This document shows, one piece after another, positions 11,890 to 25,479 of a stretch of DNA of 64,000 bases (its first letter is position 1; every line of letters begins with the position of its first letter). The DNA is from Tenrec ecaudatus (Eukaryota; Chordata; Mammalia; Afrosoricida; Tenrecidae). The notes beneath the pieces were generated by a model. That model did not search any database. It was not told where the DNA came from and saw only the letters and a list, made by a program, of their open reading frames with translations. The stretch covers positions 124,001 to 188,000 of the forward strand of contig NW_027459426.1 in assembly GCF_050624435.1 (NCBI RefSeq), read 5' to 3'. A program made the translations under genes and the position numbers.

Positions 11890-14650
11890 CTGACCTTATA
11901 AACAGAGAACGATAGTGAACAGACTCCCCTTTTCCTTGGACCCAAATGAAGGGTAACTCTTTGTTTGAATCTTATGCATGTTAGTCTATAATGAGAGATC
12001 ATTCTCCTTAGGACGTATGTGGGGAAAGGTCAAAGGAAAGCCCAGGTTTTCTGAGCTCACTGTCTCTCCTTCCAGCCCCTCATAGCCCCTGCCCTGCCTT
12101 GGGCTCCTATAGGTTCTGTGCCCCAGAGAGAGGACAGGATATAGTGGGTTGGAAGTATCAGGTGGACACCAGAGTATCTTCATCACTCCACGCTCTGCAA
12201 ATGCCTTTTCTTCTTTACACCCTGGCAGTTTCTTATCAACCTCCCCAACGTCTTCAGTGGTTTTCTTTGGGCCATTGTCATCACCAACTCCAGCACTCCT
12301 ACAAATAACACAGACAGCACATCCCAGCTCCTGATAGCAGAGGTCAGTCTTGATATAAATAAGGAGATTCAAGGATCCATAGAGTCAGGGAGGATGTTTC
12401 CAACTTGAGACTTTGGGCTCTATGAAAGAAAACTTTCAACTCTGTGACTTCAAAGTCTGGGCTTTATTTTAACTCTGGGTTAAAATAAGATCCATCTAGG
12501 CAACCAGTCCTTAAAATTTATTGGACCCCATAGACACTGTTTTCAATGCCCCTTTCAAAGGGGAATCTGGTTCATCTAAAATGTGAGCATTGCCAACCCA
12601 ATTCAGCCTCTTCACTTGCACCCTGGGCACAGACCTCTGATAACTGCTCTGGGATATAAACCTTGAATTGATTCTCTAGATTCTAAGATTCACTCATTTT
12701 GTAAACTGTTATATAATTGACTTGGGAAGCAATAGCACTCTCTGTAAACACGCAGTTAAAACACCCAATTCCCATTCAGACTCCTTCCTCATTTCTCTCC
12801 CTCAAAGAAAAGTCTATTTCCCCCTAGATTAGGATTGACCACACTAATTTTCTTCAAATCGGTTATAATATTTTAAATTTATACATAGGTATATATATTT
12901 AAGCACCATGAAAATTCAAGAATAATGTTACAGCCCAGAATTTTCAGAGGGGAATTTTCTGGCCCAGAATTTTCAGAGGGGAATCAGTCACCGCTTTGCA
13001 ACAAAGAATCATAGATTTCACCAATATCCAAGTATACAAGCACAGGACACTGACATGATCACTTAGAGATCATTGAGTTAGTTCCGTTATCACCTAATCG
13101 TTGTCATTTCAGCCAACTCTATACTCACAGCCTCTGTTGCTGCTTGTTAGCTGAACAGTGTAAATTCCACACTGTGACGTAGCTGCACATGAGTCCAAGT
13201 CACCTTCCTGTCTGAATGTGACTGCCATGGTCACTTCATGACTGTGGTTGGTCTGGGACTTATTCTGTCCCATCTATTGACATTATCCCTCTGTACATAA
13301 CTTCCCCATGAGATCTACTAAACTTATCCTGAATGAGCTCATGAATACTCACTGAACTATGAAGGACCAATATTTGGAGCTCTAAACTCAGATGAACAGA
13401 AATTGTTTTCCAGTGTCCCAACCACGGGATGAGATTTGTCAGTCATTTAGTCAAGGTGAACTAAGTACCTCAATATTCCGATATGTGGAAATGATAGAAA
13501 ATATGACTCCAGGGAAAATCCAATCCATTTTTCTCAAGTTGTGTTCTGTTAATTGGTAAACAAGAATAAAACATTGTGGGTTAAAATTATATCTAGTTTA
13601 TTATTGTTTGCTTTCTTTTTAATTTCTGACTCTATGACTAAAAGATGGCATGGAGAAGAAGGTCCCATTCCAGGTCTTATCTAGTGTCCGACTGAAAATC
13701 TCACCAGCAGGATGAAGTCTCTTCTTCCAAGATGGCTTTGTCTTAAGTCTGACAAGCTTCCCTGGCTTAAACTAGGAATGCATACAGGACTGAGGGCCAG
13801 GACCTTATTCTAGAACCTGGATCTCTCCTTTGGATGGAACTTCCTCACAACATGGTGCCTGAGTGTCTCCTGAAATTCATTAGATAAAGTGAAAGTTGCA
13901 TTGAACTTTATTGATTTTCATTTCTATTTAAATAAAATTAGAAAATAAAGTTATTTAAATTAATATCCTATATAAAACCTGACCTATTATAAGTACCTTG
14001 GCGGGCTATTCAATCAACACCACAAGGGAAACCGTACAGAAGAGTTTTACTCAAGAAAAAACATCTATCCTTGCTTCAAAAACGGGAGCACACTACTCCA
14101 GGAGACACAAATATGTCCTCTGAAGCCCATCCCCTCTTCTGTCCTGACTGTCAGTCACCGGCTGAGGATGGCAGCAGGACTTAGGAAGGTTAGTTTTTAG
14201 ACCTATATAACAGCTGTGATGAGCAAATGTGGCTTGAGGATCCCATTATGCTTTTGCTGGTCTATCCTAGACTGAGTAAATTTTAGAGAAATTTTAACCA
14301 TCCTATATCCTCTCCTCCCAAATACCAGTTACTGGGGAGGGGTTTGCATCAGGGCTGACAAATCTTTCAGGTTTGCCTTTTCCCCTCTGCATGATGTGCC
14401 TTCATGTGTGGCTTTCTGCTCTTTGGAAGTTAAAGGACATTTCCTCATATTACAATGAAATGTTTCAAATTCAATGTCTGATACAAACCCACACTTCCAG
14501 AGAAGTCGTCAAGATAAATGGTAAGATAGAGAGGAAGCCCCGGACACTGCAGAAAGCCAGCTTTTAACTCCTCTCTGCTCTGTCTTCTTTAACTGAGTCC
14601 TGGGGCTGAGGGTCCTGAGCACTCACTGAAGTCCAGTCTCTCCCTGTAGG
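11890..14650. other. V-V intergenic DNA, no gene seen
   Basis: No convincing V exon, RNA gene or host exon. A short tandem duplication of about 29 bp (GCCCAGAATTTTCAGAGGGG) lies near 12931-12985. The open frames here are short and lack family resemblance. Confidence 0.5.
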
Positions 14651-14654
14651 GAGG

Positions 14655-14984
14655 TTTGCATACAGATGCTTAATGATGCCCTTTCCTGCTGCTTTGTTAC
14701 TCTGATCCAAGTGTGTATGCTTCACTTTCAGCCTGACCATTTGAATATGGAGGATGTTCTTGTCATTGTCTCTGGTGACTGCAATTCAACCATGCATCAA
14801 GTGTATATAGGATTTAGTACCAGTAACTGAGAGACACTGCAAGCCCTCCCCTGGCACTGGCCAATGACGCTCATGTCAAAATTGTTGGTGGTGAATGCGG
14901 AGACAGGTCAACAGAGTCTGAGAGAGGCCCTTGCCTGCCTCATGTCTCACTCAGACTCTACCAGCTGCACTTTGCCCTAGACAT
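14655..14984 (-). pseudogene. IGHV3-like V pseudogene
   Basis: Minus strand. An acceptor TTTGCAG precedes an 11-nt leader remnant (14974-14984), and the V segment then starts KVQLVES, clearly of the IGHV3 'EVQLVES' type. A stop follows at once (TGA after GAG). FR1 (SLRL), a 'FTTNNFDMS' CDR1 region, and an FR3 piece recognisable from GACAATGACAAGAACA survive in different frames. The FR2 Trp and the FR3 'YYC' are lost. A degraded nonamer-like TATGCAAACC and the usual CTCCCTACAGGG downstream flank remain near 14655-14675. No leader exon 1 was found. Confidence 0.75.
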
Positions 14985-15489
14985 CTGCAAACGTAAAGAC
15001 ATCCTGCCCAGGAACCCAGCCTCATATCCATTGTTTATCATATTGTTTTCATTACTGTGATTGAAACAAGGGAATCTCAGGCCAGCAAACTCCACTGTTA
15101 GTTGAGTATAATCATAGCTGTTTGGTGAATGAAGGGACCTGGGCAGCCCATGCCTGTGACCTCTCTCCTAGAGTGGAGGGTTGTCCTAGGTTGGTTTTCA
15201 TCAGCAGAGTAATGTGCCCTCTTGTGTATCCACCTATTAGAATGATAACTGAGGGGCAGATACACTGTCCTGAGGAAAGTAGTGGGCAATTATAATATTT
15301 GGAAACATATATGATTTCCTATTATACAAGTTACTGGTGAAACCTCATAGAGACCAAGAGGAACATGGGAACCATAAGGATTCATAAGGATTTTACCAGA
15401 ATATAATCCCCCTCGTCCATAAGATATAAATGCCTAAGTATACAAGCAAATGACACTAAAACAGGAAATTATGGCTACAGGTGGTAACC

Positions 15490-15520
<31 letters not shown>

Positions 15521-15580
15521 ATAGAGAGAGACAGACAGAGACAGAGGGAGACAGAGAGTGAGAGAGAGAGATAGAGAAGC
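15490..15580. repeat. (TA)n followed by (GA)n/(GACA)n simple repeat
   Basis: A TATATA tract at about 15494-15519 runs into a purine-rich AGAGA/GACAGA tract up to about 15575. Confidence 0.9.
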
Positions 15581-15754
15581 TATTTCCTAGAAGGGGTCAG
15601 CCATTTTTCCTGGGTCCATGATTGCCCCTGAGGGCATGCTTGCAAGACCACACCTCAGAAATAGGTTCAAAATGCCCCTTTAAGATGGATGCCAATTCCC
15701 GCTCAGAGCAGCTAACCCTCACCAAAGACCTTATGGCCTGCGCCCCTATGATAC

Positions 15755-18060
15755 ACGACATCCCTCACTGACCCAGAGCCCTACAGGGGACAACACTGGA
15801 GACACAGTGTGGAAATTCCACCCGATCTGATCCTACCACACTGAGGCAAAACGCTAAGGGCATGCAACAGAACAGTAAGGGGAACAGAGCAACAAAGCCC
15901 CCAGGGAATACCAAAATTAGGGCTTGGTGCCCCATCAGACTCAACCAGAATACACTCCTAAAGGCCATAAAACAGTTCTTGAACTTCCTACAAGCTTTTC
16001 TTTCTTGTAGTTGTGTTTTGTTTTTTGTCCTTGGCTTCTTGGTGGTGTCGTTGTTGTTTTATTTTTTTGTTGCTTGGTTTTGCTCTGTCTTGTTTTTGTG
16101 CATGTTATTATTTCCGCAGGTCTGTCTAAATGAGATAGGCTGGGTGAACAATCTGGAGCAGAAAACAATGGGACCGACAGTTCCAGGGGAACATGGGAGA
16201 GGGGGAGGCGAGGGGAAATGTAGGGGTCTTAACAAACCCAGGGACAAGGGAACAACAAGTGATCCAAATCAGTGGTGAGGAGGGTGTACAGACGCCTGGG
16301 GTGCACGATAAAGGGTAATGTAACCAAGAGGAATTACTGAAACCTAAAGGAAGAATGAGCATGATACTGGGATAAGAATAAAGTCAAAGGAAATACAGGA
16401 AAGAGCTAGGAGGCAAAGGACATTTATAGAGGTCTAAATAAAGGCATGTAAATATATTTATATATAAGGATGGGGAAATGGATCTATGTGCATATATTAT
16501 AGGTTTAGTATTAAGGTAGCAAGTGGAAATTGGGTCTCCACTCAAGTACTCCCTCAATACAACAATACTTTGTTCTATTACACTGGCATTCTATGATGCT
16601 CACCTTCCCGACACAATCACTGATTCCTGACACAATCACTGAAGACAAAGCGGGTGAATAAGCAAAATTGGTGAAGAAAGCTGATGTTGCCCGGCTATCA
16701 AAAGATCCAGCGTCAGGGGTCTTAAAGGCTTGAAGGTAGACAAGTGGCCATCTGGCTCAGAAGCAACAAAGCCCACATGAAAGAAGCACATAAGCCTGTG
16801 CAATCATGAGGTGTTGAAGGGATCAGTTATCAGGCTTCAAAGAATATAAAAATCATACAATGTGTGCTCACCTACCTGATAGGATCACTGAAGACAAATA
16901 GGTGCATAAGGAAATGTGGCGAAGAAAGCTGATGGTGCCCGGTTATCAAAAGATATAGCGTCTGGGTTCGTAAAGGCTTAAAGGTAAACAAGCGACCATC
17001 TAGCTCAGAAGCAACAATGCACACATGGAAGAAGTGCACCAGCCTGTGCTATCATAAGGTATAGAAGGGATCAGTTATCAGGCATCATAAGAACAAAATC
17101 ATATCATTGAGAATGAGGGGAAATGCAGAGTGGAGACCCAAAGCCCTTCTGTAGGTAATTGGACATCCCCTTATAGAAGGGTCACGGGGAGGAGACAAGC
17201 CAGTCAGGGTGCAGTGTAGCAAAGATAAAACATAAAACTTTCCTCTAGTTCCTAAATGCTTCTTCTGACCACCATCATGATCCCAATTTTACCTTACAAA
17301 TCTGGCTAGAACAGAGGATATACACTGGTACAGAGAGGAACTGAAACACAGGGAATCCAAGGCAAATGATCCCTTTAGGACCAGTGGTGAGAGTGACGAT
17401 ATCAGGATGGTGGAGACAGGGTGGGGTGGAAAGGAGGAACCGATTACAAGGATCTACATACAACCTCCTCCTTGGGAGATGGACAACAGAAAATTGGGTG
17501 AAGAGAGACATCAGACAGTGTAAGATATGACAAAATAATAATTTATGAATTATCAAGGGTTTATGTGGGAGTGGGGAGCGGTGAGGGAGGGGAAAATGAG
17601 CTGATGCCAGGGGTTTAAGTGGAGAGCAAATGTTTTGAGAATTTTGAGGGCAATGAATGTACAAATGTGCTTTAAACAATTGATGTATGTATGGATTTTG
17701 ATAAAAGTTGTATGAGCAGCTAAAAAGTGGGTTGGAAAGTAGGAAGGGAGACATCAGACAGTGTAAGATATGACAAAATAATAATATATAAATTATCAAG
17801 GGCTCATGAAGGAGGGGGGAGCAGTGAGGGAGGGGAAAAAAGAGGACTTGATGCAAAGGGCTTAAGTGGAGAGCAAATGCCTTGAAAATGATTAGGGAAA
17901 AGCATGTACAGATGTGCTTCATACAATTGATGTATAAATATGTATTGATTGTGATAAGAGTTCTATGAGTCCCTAATAAAATGTTAAAAAATGATTTTAA
18001 AAAGATGGGGAAAAAAGAGTTGTATTAGCCCTTAATAAAGTGATTTAAAAACAAACAATA
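15755..18060 (+). mobile_element. L1 copy, long 3'UTR only, 5'-truncated
   Basis: Plus-strand copy of the abundant L1 family in this window. It starts inside the 3'UTR and carries two ~245-bp internal monomers (cores ATCTAGCTCAGAAGCAAC or close variants near 16750 and 16995). It ends with TATGAGTCCCTAATAAAATG near 17970. The final ~240 bp are duplicated (about 17500-17720 and 17745-17990), and a further shortened tail (TAGCCCTTAATAAAG) follows. Family identity is anchored by the copy at 43.9-47.2 kb, whose upstream end is L1 ORF2. Confidence 0.8.
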
Positions 18061-19381
18061 AAACACACTAAGCACAAGGAAAGATATAACATGTTGCCAA
18101 AAGGGCTCTTGCTGAGAAAAAGACAGGGGCTGCATGAAAGTGAAGGGGGTCTGCTTTCCTTGGATCAGCAAGAACTGCACCAGAAGATTCCCCAAGGGAA
18201 GCTCCTGAAAAATAGTGATGAGCCAAGTTTACAGTTTTAGAAAAGTATAGCAATAAGTACATGTGCAGGATATGGATATGAAACATTTCACAGGGATTAG
18301 CATGAATCTGGATTAGGACAGGGCTATAATTCTTAATAAATTATGGCTCCCTGTACTTCTTGATTCCACATCTCTATTTAGTCTGGTGATGTATCTGTGG
18401 TGGCTTTTGGTTCCTTGAACAAAGTCCTTCTGTTCCATGTGACTTGTGACCTGAAGGTTGGGGATGTCTTTTGTGGACATGTTTGCCTCGCCAGATTTAG
18501 TCAAAACTGATACTCATTTGGTGTACTAGAAAATTTTTTCTGGGATAAATTCACTTAACAGATACAGGTTATCAGGCAGGAAAATGTGGAATAATTATGA
18601 GCAATAAAAGAGGCACTACAATATCTGTGGAAACATCTCATATCTAAGGGGAATTTTCTTGGATAGGCTGTGGAATTTACATTGTGACACAACATTAAGC
18701 AGGTTGGGCAATAATCTCAAACAGAATGTCCAATGCTCATAATGGTTCTTATAGTGTATTCTGATTCTCCTTAGCTACTATGTTATGTTCACAACAAATA
18801 TAATCTTGCCACAGAAGATTAGTTATCAAAGATAACTTTTTCCCCAGAAATGGTAAATTTACTGTCATATACTGTTTGTTTCCTTTCTGTCTTTTTTTTT
18901 TTAAAGGAATTTAGAAGTAATTGGTTGACATCAATGGTCAAGAAATGTACATATGATTTCCTTTTCTGGTCCTCCTTCCAAAGACCAAATGAGAGCTTCA
19001 GTGAAAGTTAAAGAGTTTACTGAAGGGGAAAAAAAACAATGCAGGAATGGCCAATAATAATTGTAATGATTCACAAAGAACATTTTCAGAGTTTAAATGC
19101 AGAAGGATCCTGGAAATTAAAAGAAAATTCCAATCCCTTGATCTTTAATATATTGGCTGAAGTGGCCAAGGCAATATCAAGGCCAATATAAAAGACTCAG
19201 TCATGTAATATTTTTGGAATGTGTTTTGCTTTGACTTTAGCTATTGGGAGAGAGAGTGAATGCTCTTCCTGGCAGCTTGTTGTTAGAGGAGCTGGGAGGA
19301 AGGAGGGTGCTTAGAGTCTTCATGAAGTATGCTGACTTTAAAAAGTCAGCTCAAAATACAGAGTAGAATTTAAACTTTTAG

Positions 19382-19386
<5 letters not shown>
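18061..19386. other. Intergenic DNA, no gene seen
   Basis: Single-copy-looking sequence between two L1 copies. I recognise neither an exon nor a repeat in it. Confidence 0.45.
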
Positions 19387-19420
<34 letters not shown>

Positions 19421-21170
19421 TTTCATCATTTTATTGGAGGCACAGGGAGCTCTTCTCACAATCCATACATTCATTCATTGTGTTGAGCACATTTGTACAT
19501 TTGTTACCATGATCATTCTCAAAACATTTTCTTTCTCCTGGAGCTCTTGGTATCAGCTCATCATTTTTCCCCTCCCTCCCTGTTCTACCATCCCTCATAA
19601 ACCCTTGATAATTAATAATTTTTTTATTTTGTCCTATCTTACACTGTCCAATGTCTCCCTTCACACACTTTTTGGTTGTCCATCCCAGGGATGAGGTTAT
19701 ATGTAGGTCCTTGTAATCGATTCCCCCTTTCCACCCCACCCTCCTTCCACCCTCACGGTATTGCCACTCTCAGCAATGGTCCTGAAGCGATCATCTGTCC
19801 TTCATTCCCTGTGTTTCTAGTTCCTATCTGTATCAGTGTACATCCTCTGGTCTAGCCAGATTTGTGAGGTATATTTGGGATCATGATAGTCGGAGAGGAG
19901 CAGGGGAGGGTGAGGAAGCATTTAGGAACCAATAGAAAGTTGTATGTTTCATCATTGCTACACCGTACCCTGACAGGCTCGTCTCGCCTTTGGGACCCTT
20001 CTGTAAGGGAATGTCCAGTTGCCTAGAGATGGTTCTTGGGGCCCTAATCTGCATTCCCCCCCATTCACAATGAATTGATTTTGTGTTCTTTTATGCCTGG
20101 TACCTTATACGTTTGACACATCCTCATCCCACAGGCTGGGGTGTGTCTTCCATGTGGGCTTTGTTGCTTCTGAGCTAGATGGTCTCTTGTTTACCTCCAA
20201 ACTTTTAAGACCCCAAATGCTATATCTTTTGTTAGCCAGGCACCATCACCATCAGCTTTCTTCACCAATTTTGCTTTTGCACCCATTGGTCTTCAGTGAT
20301 CATGTCAGGAAGGTGAGCACACAATACTATGATATTTTGTTCTTTGATGTCTGATGCATGATCCCTTCGATCACACAGGTTGGTGTGTTTCTTCATTTTG
20401 GGCTTTGTTGCTTCTGAGCTAAATGGCTGCTAGTTTACCTTCATGCCTTAAGACCCCAAACGCTATATCTTTTGTTAGCCAAGCACCATCAGCTTTCTGC
20501 ACCACATTTTCTTACACACCCATTTGCCTTCAGCGATCATATCAGGAAGGTGAGCATACAATAAAAAGGGTATTTTTGGTTCTTTGACGCCTGATAACTT
20601 ATCCCTTTGGCACCTCGTGATCACACAAGCTAACGTGTTACTTTCACGTGGGCGTTGTTGCTTCTGAGCTAGATGGCCGCTTGTTTACCTTCAAGTCTTT
20701 AAGAGCCTAAAAACTTTGTCTTTAGATAGCCATCAGCTTTTTCCTCCACATTTGCTTATGCATCTGCGTTGTCTTCAGCAACAGTTTCAGGAAGTTGAGC
20801 ATCATGCAATGTCAGTTTAACAGAACAAAGTATTCTTTCATTTAGGAAGTATTTGAGTGGAGGCCTAATGTTGATCTGCTACCTTAGTAACAAACCTACA
20901 AATATATACACATAGATCTATTTCCCCATCGTCATATAAAAATACATGTACATATGTACATGCCTTTATTTAGACCCCTATATATGTGTTTTGCCTCCTA
21001 TTTACGGCCTCTATTTCCTTTTACTTTCCTCTTGTCCCACTGTAATACTCAGCTTTCATTTGGGTTTCAGTAATTCCTCTCGGAATTACGTTACCTGTGA
21101 TCAAACCCTACCAAGCCTCCTACACTCCCTTCACCATCGATCTGGATCACTTGTTGTTCCCTTGAATAAA
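19387..21170 (-). mobile_element. L1 copy, 3'UTR, with (CA)n at its 3' end
   Basis: Minus-strand copy. A (CA)n tract (19387-19420) sits where the oligo(T) would be expected, followed by TTTTATTGGAGGCACAGGGA and the standard 3'UTR order. Three ~245-bp monomers are visible (cores GCTTCTGAGCTAGATGG or variants near 20170, 20411 and 20661). The copy breaks off near 21170, well before ORF2. Confidence 0.8.
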
Positions 21171-21569
21171 ATATATTTTTATTCTTAAACATTCTCTACT
21201 TGTGATATAAATTTGCACTAACTTTCAGAAACAAATAGCATTTATGCAAAAGTACACTTTCTGAGAAATAGTCACACTTCTGAAATTAAATGTCAAGTTA
21301 AAAACAAATAAATTTGTTTCACCTTCATCACAATACTAGCAATTTAGAAAGTCATTAATTTTCAGACAGCAGAAGATGGAAAGTTGTTAATAGACACCAC
21401 ACTGTGCAGTAAATAACATACAATGACTCTGGTGCCAACAGGAACCCAGTGGGACTGCCTGATCACCCCACACACTCAGCCCCTGGACTCACACATTTTC
21501 CACTATCAACAGGGCATACACTTGCCACTTTCATATCACTTATTTTGTGGACTATCTTTGTATTTTCCT

Positions 21570-23790
21570 TTGTGTAAAGTTGTATGTTTCATCATTTCTA
21601 CCCTGCAACCTGACTGACTCATCTCTTCCCGTGACCATTCAGTAAGGGGTTGTCCAGTTCCCTACAGATGGGCTTTGGGTCTCCAACTCTGCACTCACCC
21701 TTATTTACAATGATAAGAATTTTTGTTCCTTGATACTTGACACCCAAGTCATTCAACACCTCGTGGTCACGTGGGCTGGTGTGCTTCTTCCATTTGGACT
21801 TTGTGCTTCTGAGGTAGATGGCCGCTTATTTATCTTCAAAACTTTAAAATCACAGACACTATATCTTTTGATAGCTGGGTACCATCAGCTTTCTTCACCA
21901 CATTTGCTCATGCATGCATTTGTCTTCAGCGATCATATCAGGAAGGTGGGCACACACTGATATGATTTTTTGTAGTTTGATGTCTGATACCTGGTTCCTT
22001 GTACACCTCATGGTCATAAAGGCTGGTGTGCTTCTTTTATGTGGGCTTTGATGCTTCTGAGCTAGATGACAGCTTGTTTACCTTCAAGCCTTTAAGATCT
22101 CAGATGCTGTATCTTTTGATAGCCAGGCACAATCTGCTTTCTTCACCACATTTGTTTATGCACACAGTAATCTTCAGTGATCATATAGGGAACGTGGGCA
22201 CCCACTGATATGATTTTTTGTTCTTTGCTGTCTGATAACTCGTCCCTTCAACACCTCCTGGTCACACAGGCTTCCATGTGGGCTTTGATGCTTCTGCACT
22301 AGATGGCTGCTTGTTTATCTTCAAGCTTTTAAGACCTCAAATAATATATCTTCTGATAGCTGGGTACTATCAGCTTTCTTCAGAACATTTGCTTTTGCAC
22401 ACATTTGTCTTCAGTGATCGTGTTGGGAAGGTGTGCATCCTGGAATGCCAATTTAATAGAACAAAGTGTTCTTGCATTGAGTAAGTGCTTGAGTGGAGGC
22501 CCAATGTCCATCTGCTACCTTAATACTAAACATATAAATATATGCACATAGAGCTATTTCCCCATCATATATAAAATATTTACATGCCTGTATTTAGACT
22601 TCTATAAATACCCTTTGTCTCCTAGTTCTTTCCTCTATTTCCTTTTCCTTTCCTCTTGTCCCACTATCATTCTCAGTCTTCATTCTGGTTTCAGTAATTT
22701 CTCTTGGTTACATTCCCCTTACCAGGCCTCTCACACCCCCACGTCACCAATTTTGAATCACTTGTTGCTCCCTTGTCCCTGGGTTGTTCAACATCACCTT
22801 CTTGTCCCAGCTTCCCTCTCTCCCATGTTCTCCTGGAACCATAGGTCCCGTTGTTTTCTCCTCCAGACTGTTCATCCTGCCTATCTTACGTAGATAGATC
22901 TGCAGAGATAATAATATGCACCCAAAAAAAAACATGGCATAGCAAGACAAAGTGACAAAAGATAACAGAATGATGGCAACAAAAAAGAAAACCAATGACT
23001 CAAAAAAGAGTAAATTAATTAAAACAAAAAGAAAAAAGAAAGAAAAACCTGTAAATAGATCAAGATCTGATTTTTGACATGTAGGCATTTCCTTCAATTG
23101 AGTCAAATGGGGTGCCATGCTCTGGCCTCAAATCTATCCTTTGCACCTCCTTGGGAGCTCCCTGATCTGCTCACCCTATTACTCTGCCACATGCCTTAAG
23201 TGTTTAGCCTCGGTGTCATGGGGTCAGTAAAAGTCAATCCTGACACTGAGTCTCCAGTGTTGTCCCCTGTAGGTCCATGGAGCCATGAGGGACATAGTGT
23301 TTCAAAGTAGGGCTGGCCATATGGTTCACTCTGTGCATTGGCTGTTTGGATCAGGGATATCATCCTCCAGGCTGGGTGTGCCAGGTTGTCCTCCACTCTC
23401 TCTTCCTCCCCATTCATTTGCTCCCGTGTACTCTGATCGGACATGTCCCTCTCCCCTAGCTGCAGCCTTAGTGCCGTGCTCTAAAGTAAATTCTTCTGGG
23501 TAGGAGATGCAGTTGTCCATGTAGCTGGTATTGGGACAGAGCCCTCAGGGCCCTCTCCTGGCTCCCCACTCCATGCCATCAGGGTGAATTCACATCCAAG
23601 AACACTGGATTTGAGTCTCATCCCTCTTTCCCTGTGGAGAAATAAAAATAGACTCCCCTTGGGTGGGTCTGTGCCCTATTCCCCCACCACACATCTCTTT
23701 TTTTCCCTTTCTTCCTGACCCCTCCTTGTTAGTTGGCTACCATATGTACCCCTGGATTGGAAGACCAGCCACTTCTATGCAAATACTTTT
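21570..23790 (-). mobile_element. L1 copy, 3'UTR, lacking its 3' end
   Basis: Minus-strand copy starting inside the 3'UTR at GTAAAGTTGTATGTTTCATC, so the 3' terminal ~400 bp are missing, and running through three ~245-bp monomers (cores near 21806, 22051 and 22290) to the ORF2-proximal part (GGATTGG near 23755). It overlaps in content with the neighbour at 19.4-21.2 kb, so the two are separate copies. Confidence 0.75.
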
Positions 23791-23799
23791 TACAGAGGT

Positions 23800-24980
23800 A
23801 GTTCAAGCCTGTCCTATAAGGTCACTTTAGGTAGAAAATCAACTTGTTGTCAGTGAGAGAGTCTTGTTACAATTTAGGAGACACTAGTACACGCCTGCAA
23901 TTGTAAATAGAGTTTCCCCTGAATCTCTTTGAGAACGGTGGGAACAAAACCAACTCAAGACACAGCAGAAAGCCCCACCTGTGCTCAGCAATGTACCTAC
24001 TCCTGCATCCTGGTCTTGTTGTTTGTCTGGAGTGCTCCTTGCTGGTCGGAAAGCCCCATGCAGTCCATCCCCAGAGCTGTCCTGTAAGGGCCACACTGAC
24101 TGCCCTGTCTGTGTCCACCTGCACGGAAATAGATGAGTCCTCAGTGCTCACAGAGGTCAGGGGCAGGTAGAAATGTTTCTTGCAGGGTCAAGGTCAGCAC
24201 TGCACTGACCAAAAGTAGAGATCCCTGTACACCATGGTCTCTCTCTGGGTGTTGCCTGAATCTAATCAACTCAAAATGCTCTCTCCCTGACACTGACCCC
24301 ATGGTAGGACCAGCATCTTCAGGAGAAAGAGGGGAAGGAAGGAGGCAAACATTTCTGAACCAAGTACATCCTGACTCAGCAGACTCGAGTCTCCTTCTGG
24401 GGAGGTCATTTTTAACCCGGAAACTATACCAAGTATTTCCCTATGAGTGTAATTGACTGATATAAGGTCTGGGATCCATGAGCAGTTTGTTAATGTCACA
24501 GCGCCAGTGCTCCACCAGGAGAGTTTTATAAAGCTCTCTCCAAATTAATTTGAATCAAGTTATAAGGCAAACAGATGAACACATGAGGTGGTTGAGGCTA
24601 CTTATCAGGAAGAATTTCTAATAATACTGGGAATGGTTGGTGAGAAAAAGGCCAGGAAATATGAGCTGAGGTCTTTCTTTCCTATAAGACAATGCACCTG
24701 CTCGTTCTTCAAGGGCAGCAAATGCTGAACTCTGAGAATTTCAAACAAAACTTTATCTCATCGGCTCTACAGCACTGCTGTCACAGACTGGGCTGCTCCA
24801 GGGGAATCCAATCCAATAAAAGGCATCAGTGCTCCCCATGTGGGGAGATGCCTCCCTCTCATGTCAGTGGCTTGTGAGATGATCTCATGTTCTCAGTCTC
24901 TAGGAGACAGCCGACAGCTTTTCCTCTTCTGTTGAACTGAGAGGTACCTCTGAGACTCCTGCTCTGCAGCTGCATCAGGC
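23800..24980. other. V-flanking DNA, at most a V scar
   Basis: Mostly unrecognised. About 24117-24195 on the minus strand encodes a stretch resembling an FR3 end (FYLPLTSVSTEDSS) with no cysteines, no RSS and no other V parts. That is too little to call. Confidence 0.35.
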
Positions 24981-24984
24981 TGAG

Positions 24985-25023
24985 GGTTTCTGCCCCTCTC
25001 AGGAAGTGGTTTCTCTCACTGTG
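24985..25023 (-). promoter_or_regulatory. V recombination signal sequence (IGHV5-like gene)
   Basis: On the minus strand: heptamer CACAGTG (25017-25023), a 23-bp spacer, then nonamer GCAGAAACC (24985-24993; consensus ACAAAAACC). The spacer start AGAGAAACCA resembles the human IGHV5 spacer as I remember it. Confidence 0.88.
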
Positions 25024-25457
25024 TGTCTTGCACAGTAATACATGGCCGTGTCTGAGTCCTTCAGGCTGCTCCACTGCAGAGACATGGTGCCGATGGAGTT
25101 GTCTGTGCAGATGGTGACTTTTCCTTGGAAGGATGAGTTGTACCTGGTGTCAGCGTCACTAGGAACAATCCTTCCTATCCATTCTAAGCTTATTCCAGGT
25201 GTCTGCCTAATCCAGTGAAAATAGTAGCTAGTAAAGCTGAACCCAGATGTCTTACAGGAGATCCTCAAAGATTCTCCGGGTCTCTTCACCTCTGCCCCAG
25301 ATTGCACCAGCTGTACCTGAGCACAGACACCTTTGGAGGTAGGATTCAGAGATCAGAGATTCCCTCTTCACACACACACCCTCCATTCATCTCAAACCCT
25401 GTGGTGATCCTGACCTGGGAGAAGAGCAATGAGGAGAGTTAGGGTGGCAGACCCCAT
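25024..25457 (-). CDS. Immunoglobulin heavy V gene, IGHV5-like (clan I), probably functional
   Basis: Exon 1 (25415-25457, 43 nt) encodes [14 protein letters not shown] with a canonical GT donor (CCCAG then GTCAGG). Exon 2 (25024-25330) begins after an AAAG acceptor with 11 leader nt; the join reads [13 protein letters not shown] in frame. FR1 ([17 protein letters not shown]), FR2 ([15 protein letters not shown]), CDR2-FR3 ([16 protein letters not shown]) and FR3 end ([18 protein letters not shown]) match the IGHV5 pattern closely. Both Cys and the FR2 Trp are present, with no stop or frameshift. Oddities: an extra Cys in FR3 (VTICTDNS where human has VTISADKS), and ISL replacing the usual GKG L in FR2. 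The upstream 1.2 kb is repeated in inverted orientation at the right end of the window. Confidence 0.92.
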
Positions 25458-25479
25458 TTTGCAAGGGGGATGGAAAGGA

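Noticed and set aside
17275..17922. 215-codon minus-strand frame as a membrane-like protein
   Set aside because: It is the antisense of the duplicated L1 3' tail. The His/Leu/Pro-rich composition comes from the pyrimidine-rich strand.
24117..24195. IGHV4-type FR3 scar (FYLPLTSVSTEDSS, minus strand)
   Set aside because: Only about 14 residues fit, with no Cys, no RSS and no other V parts. Not enough to annotate as a pseudogene.
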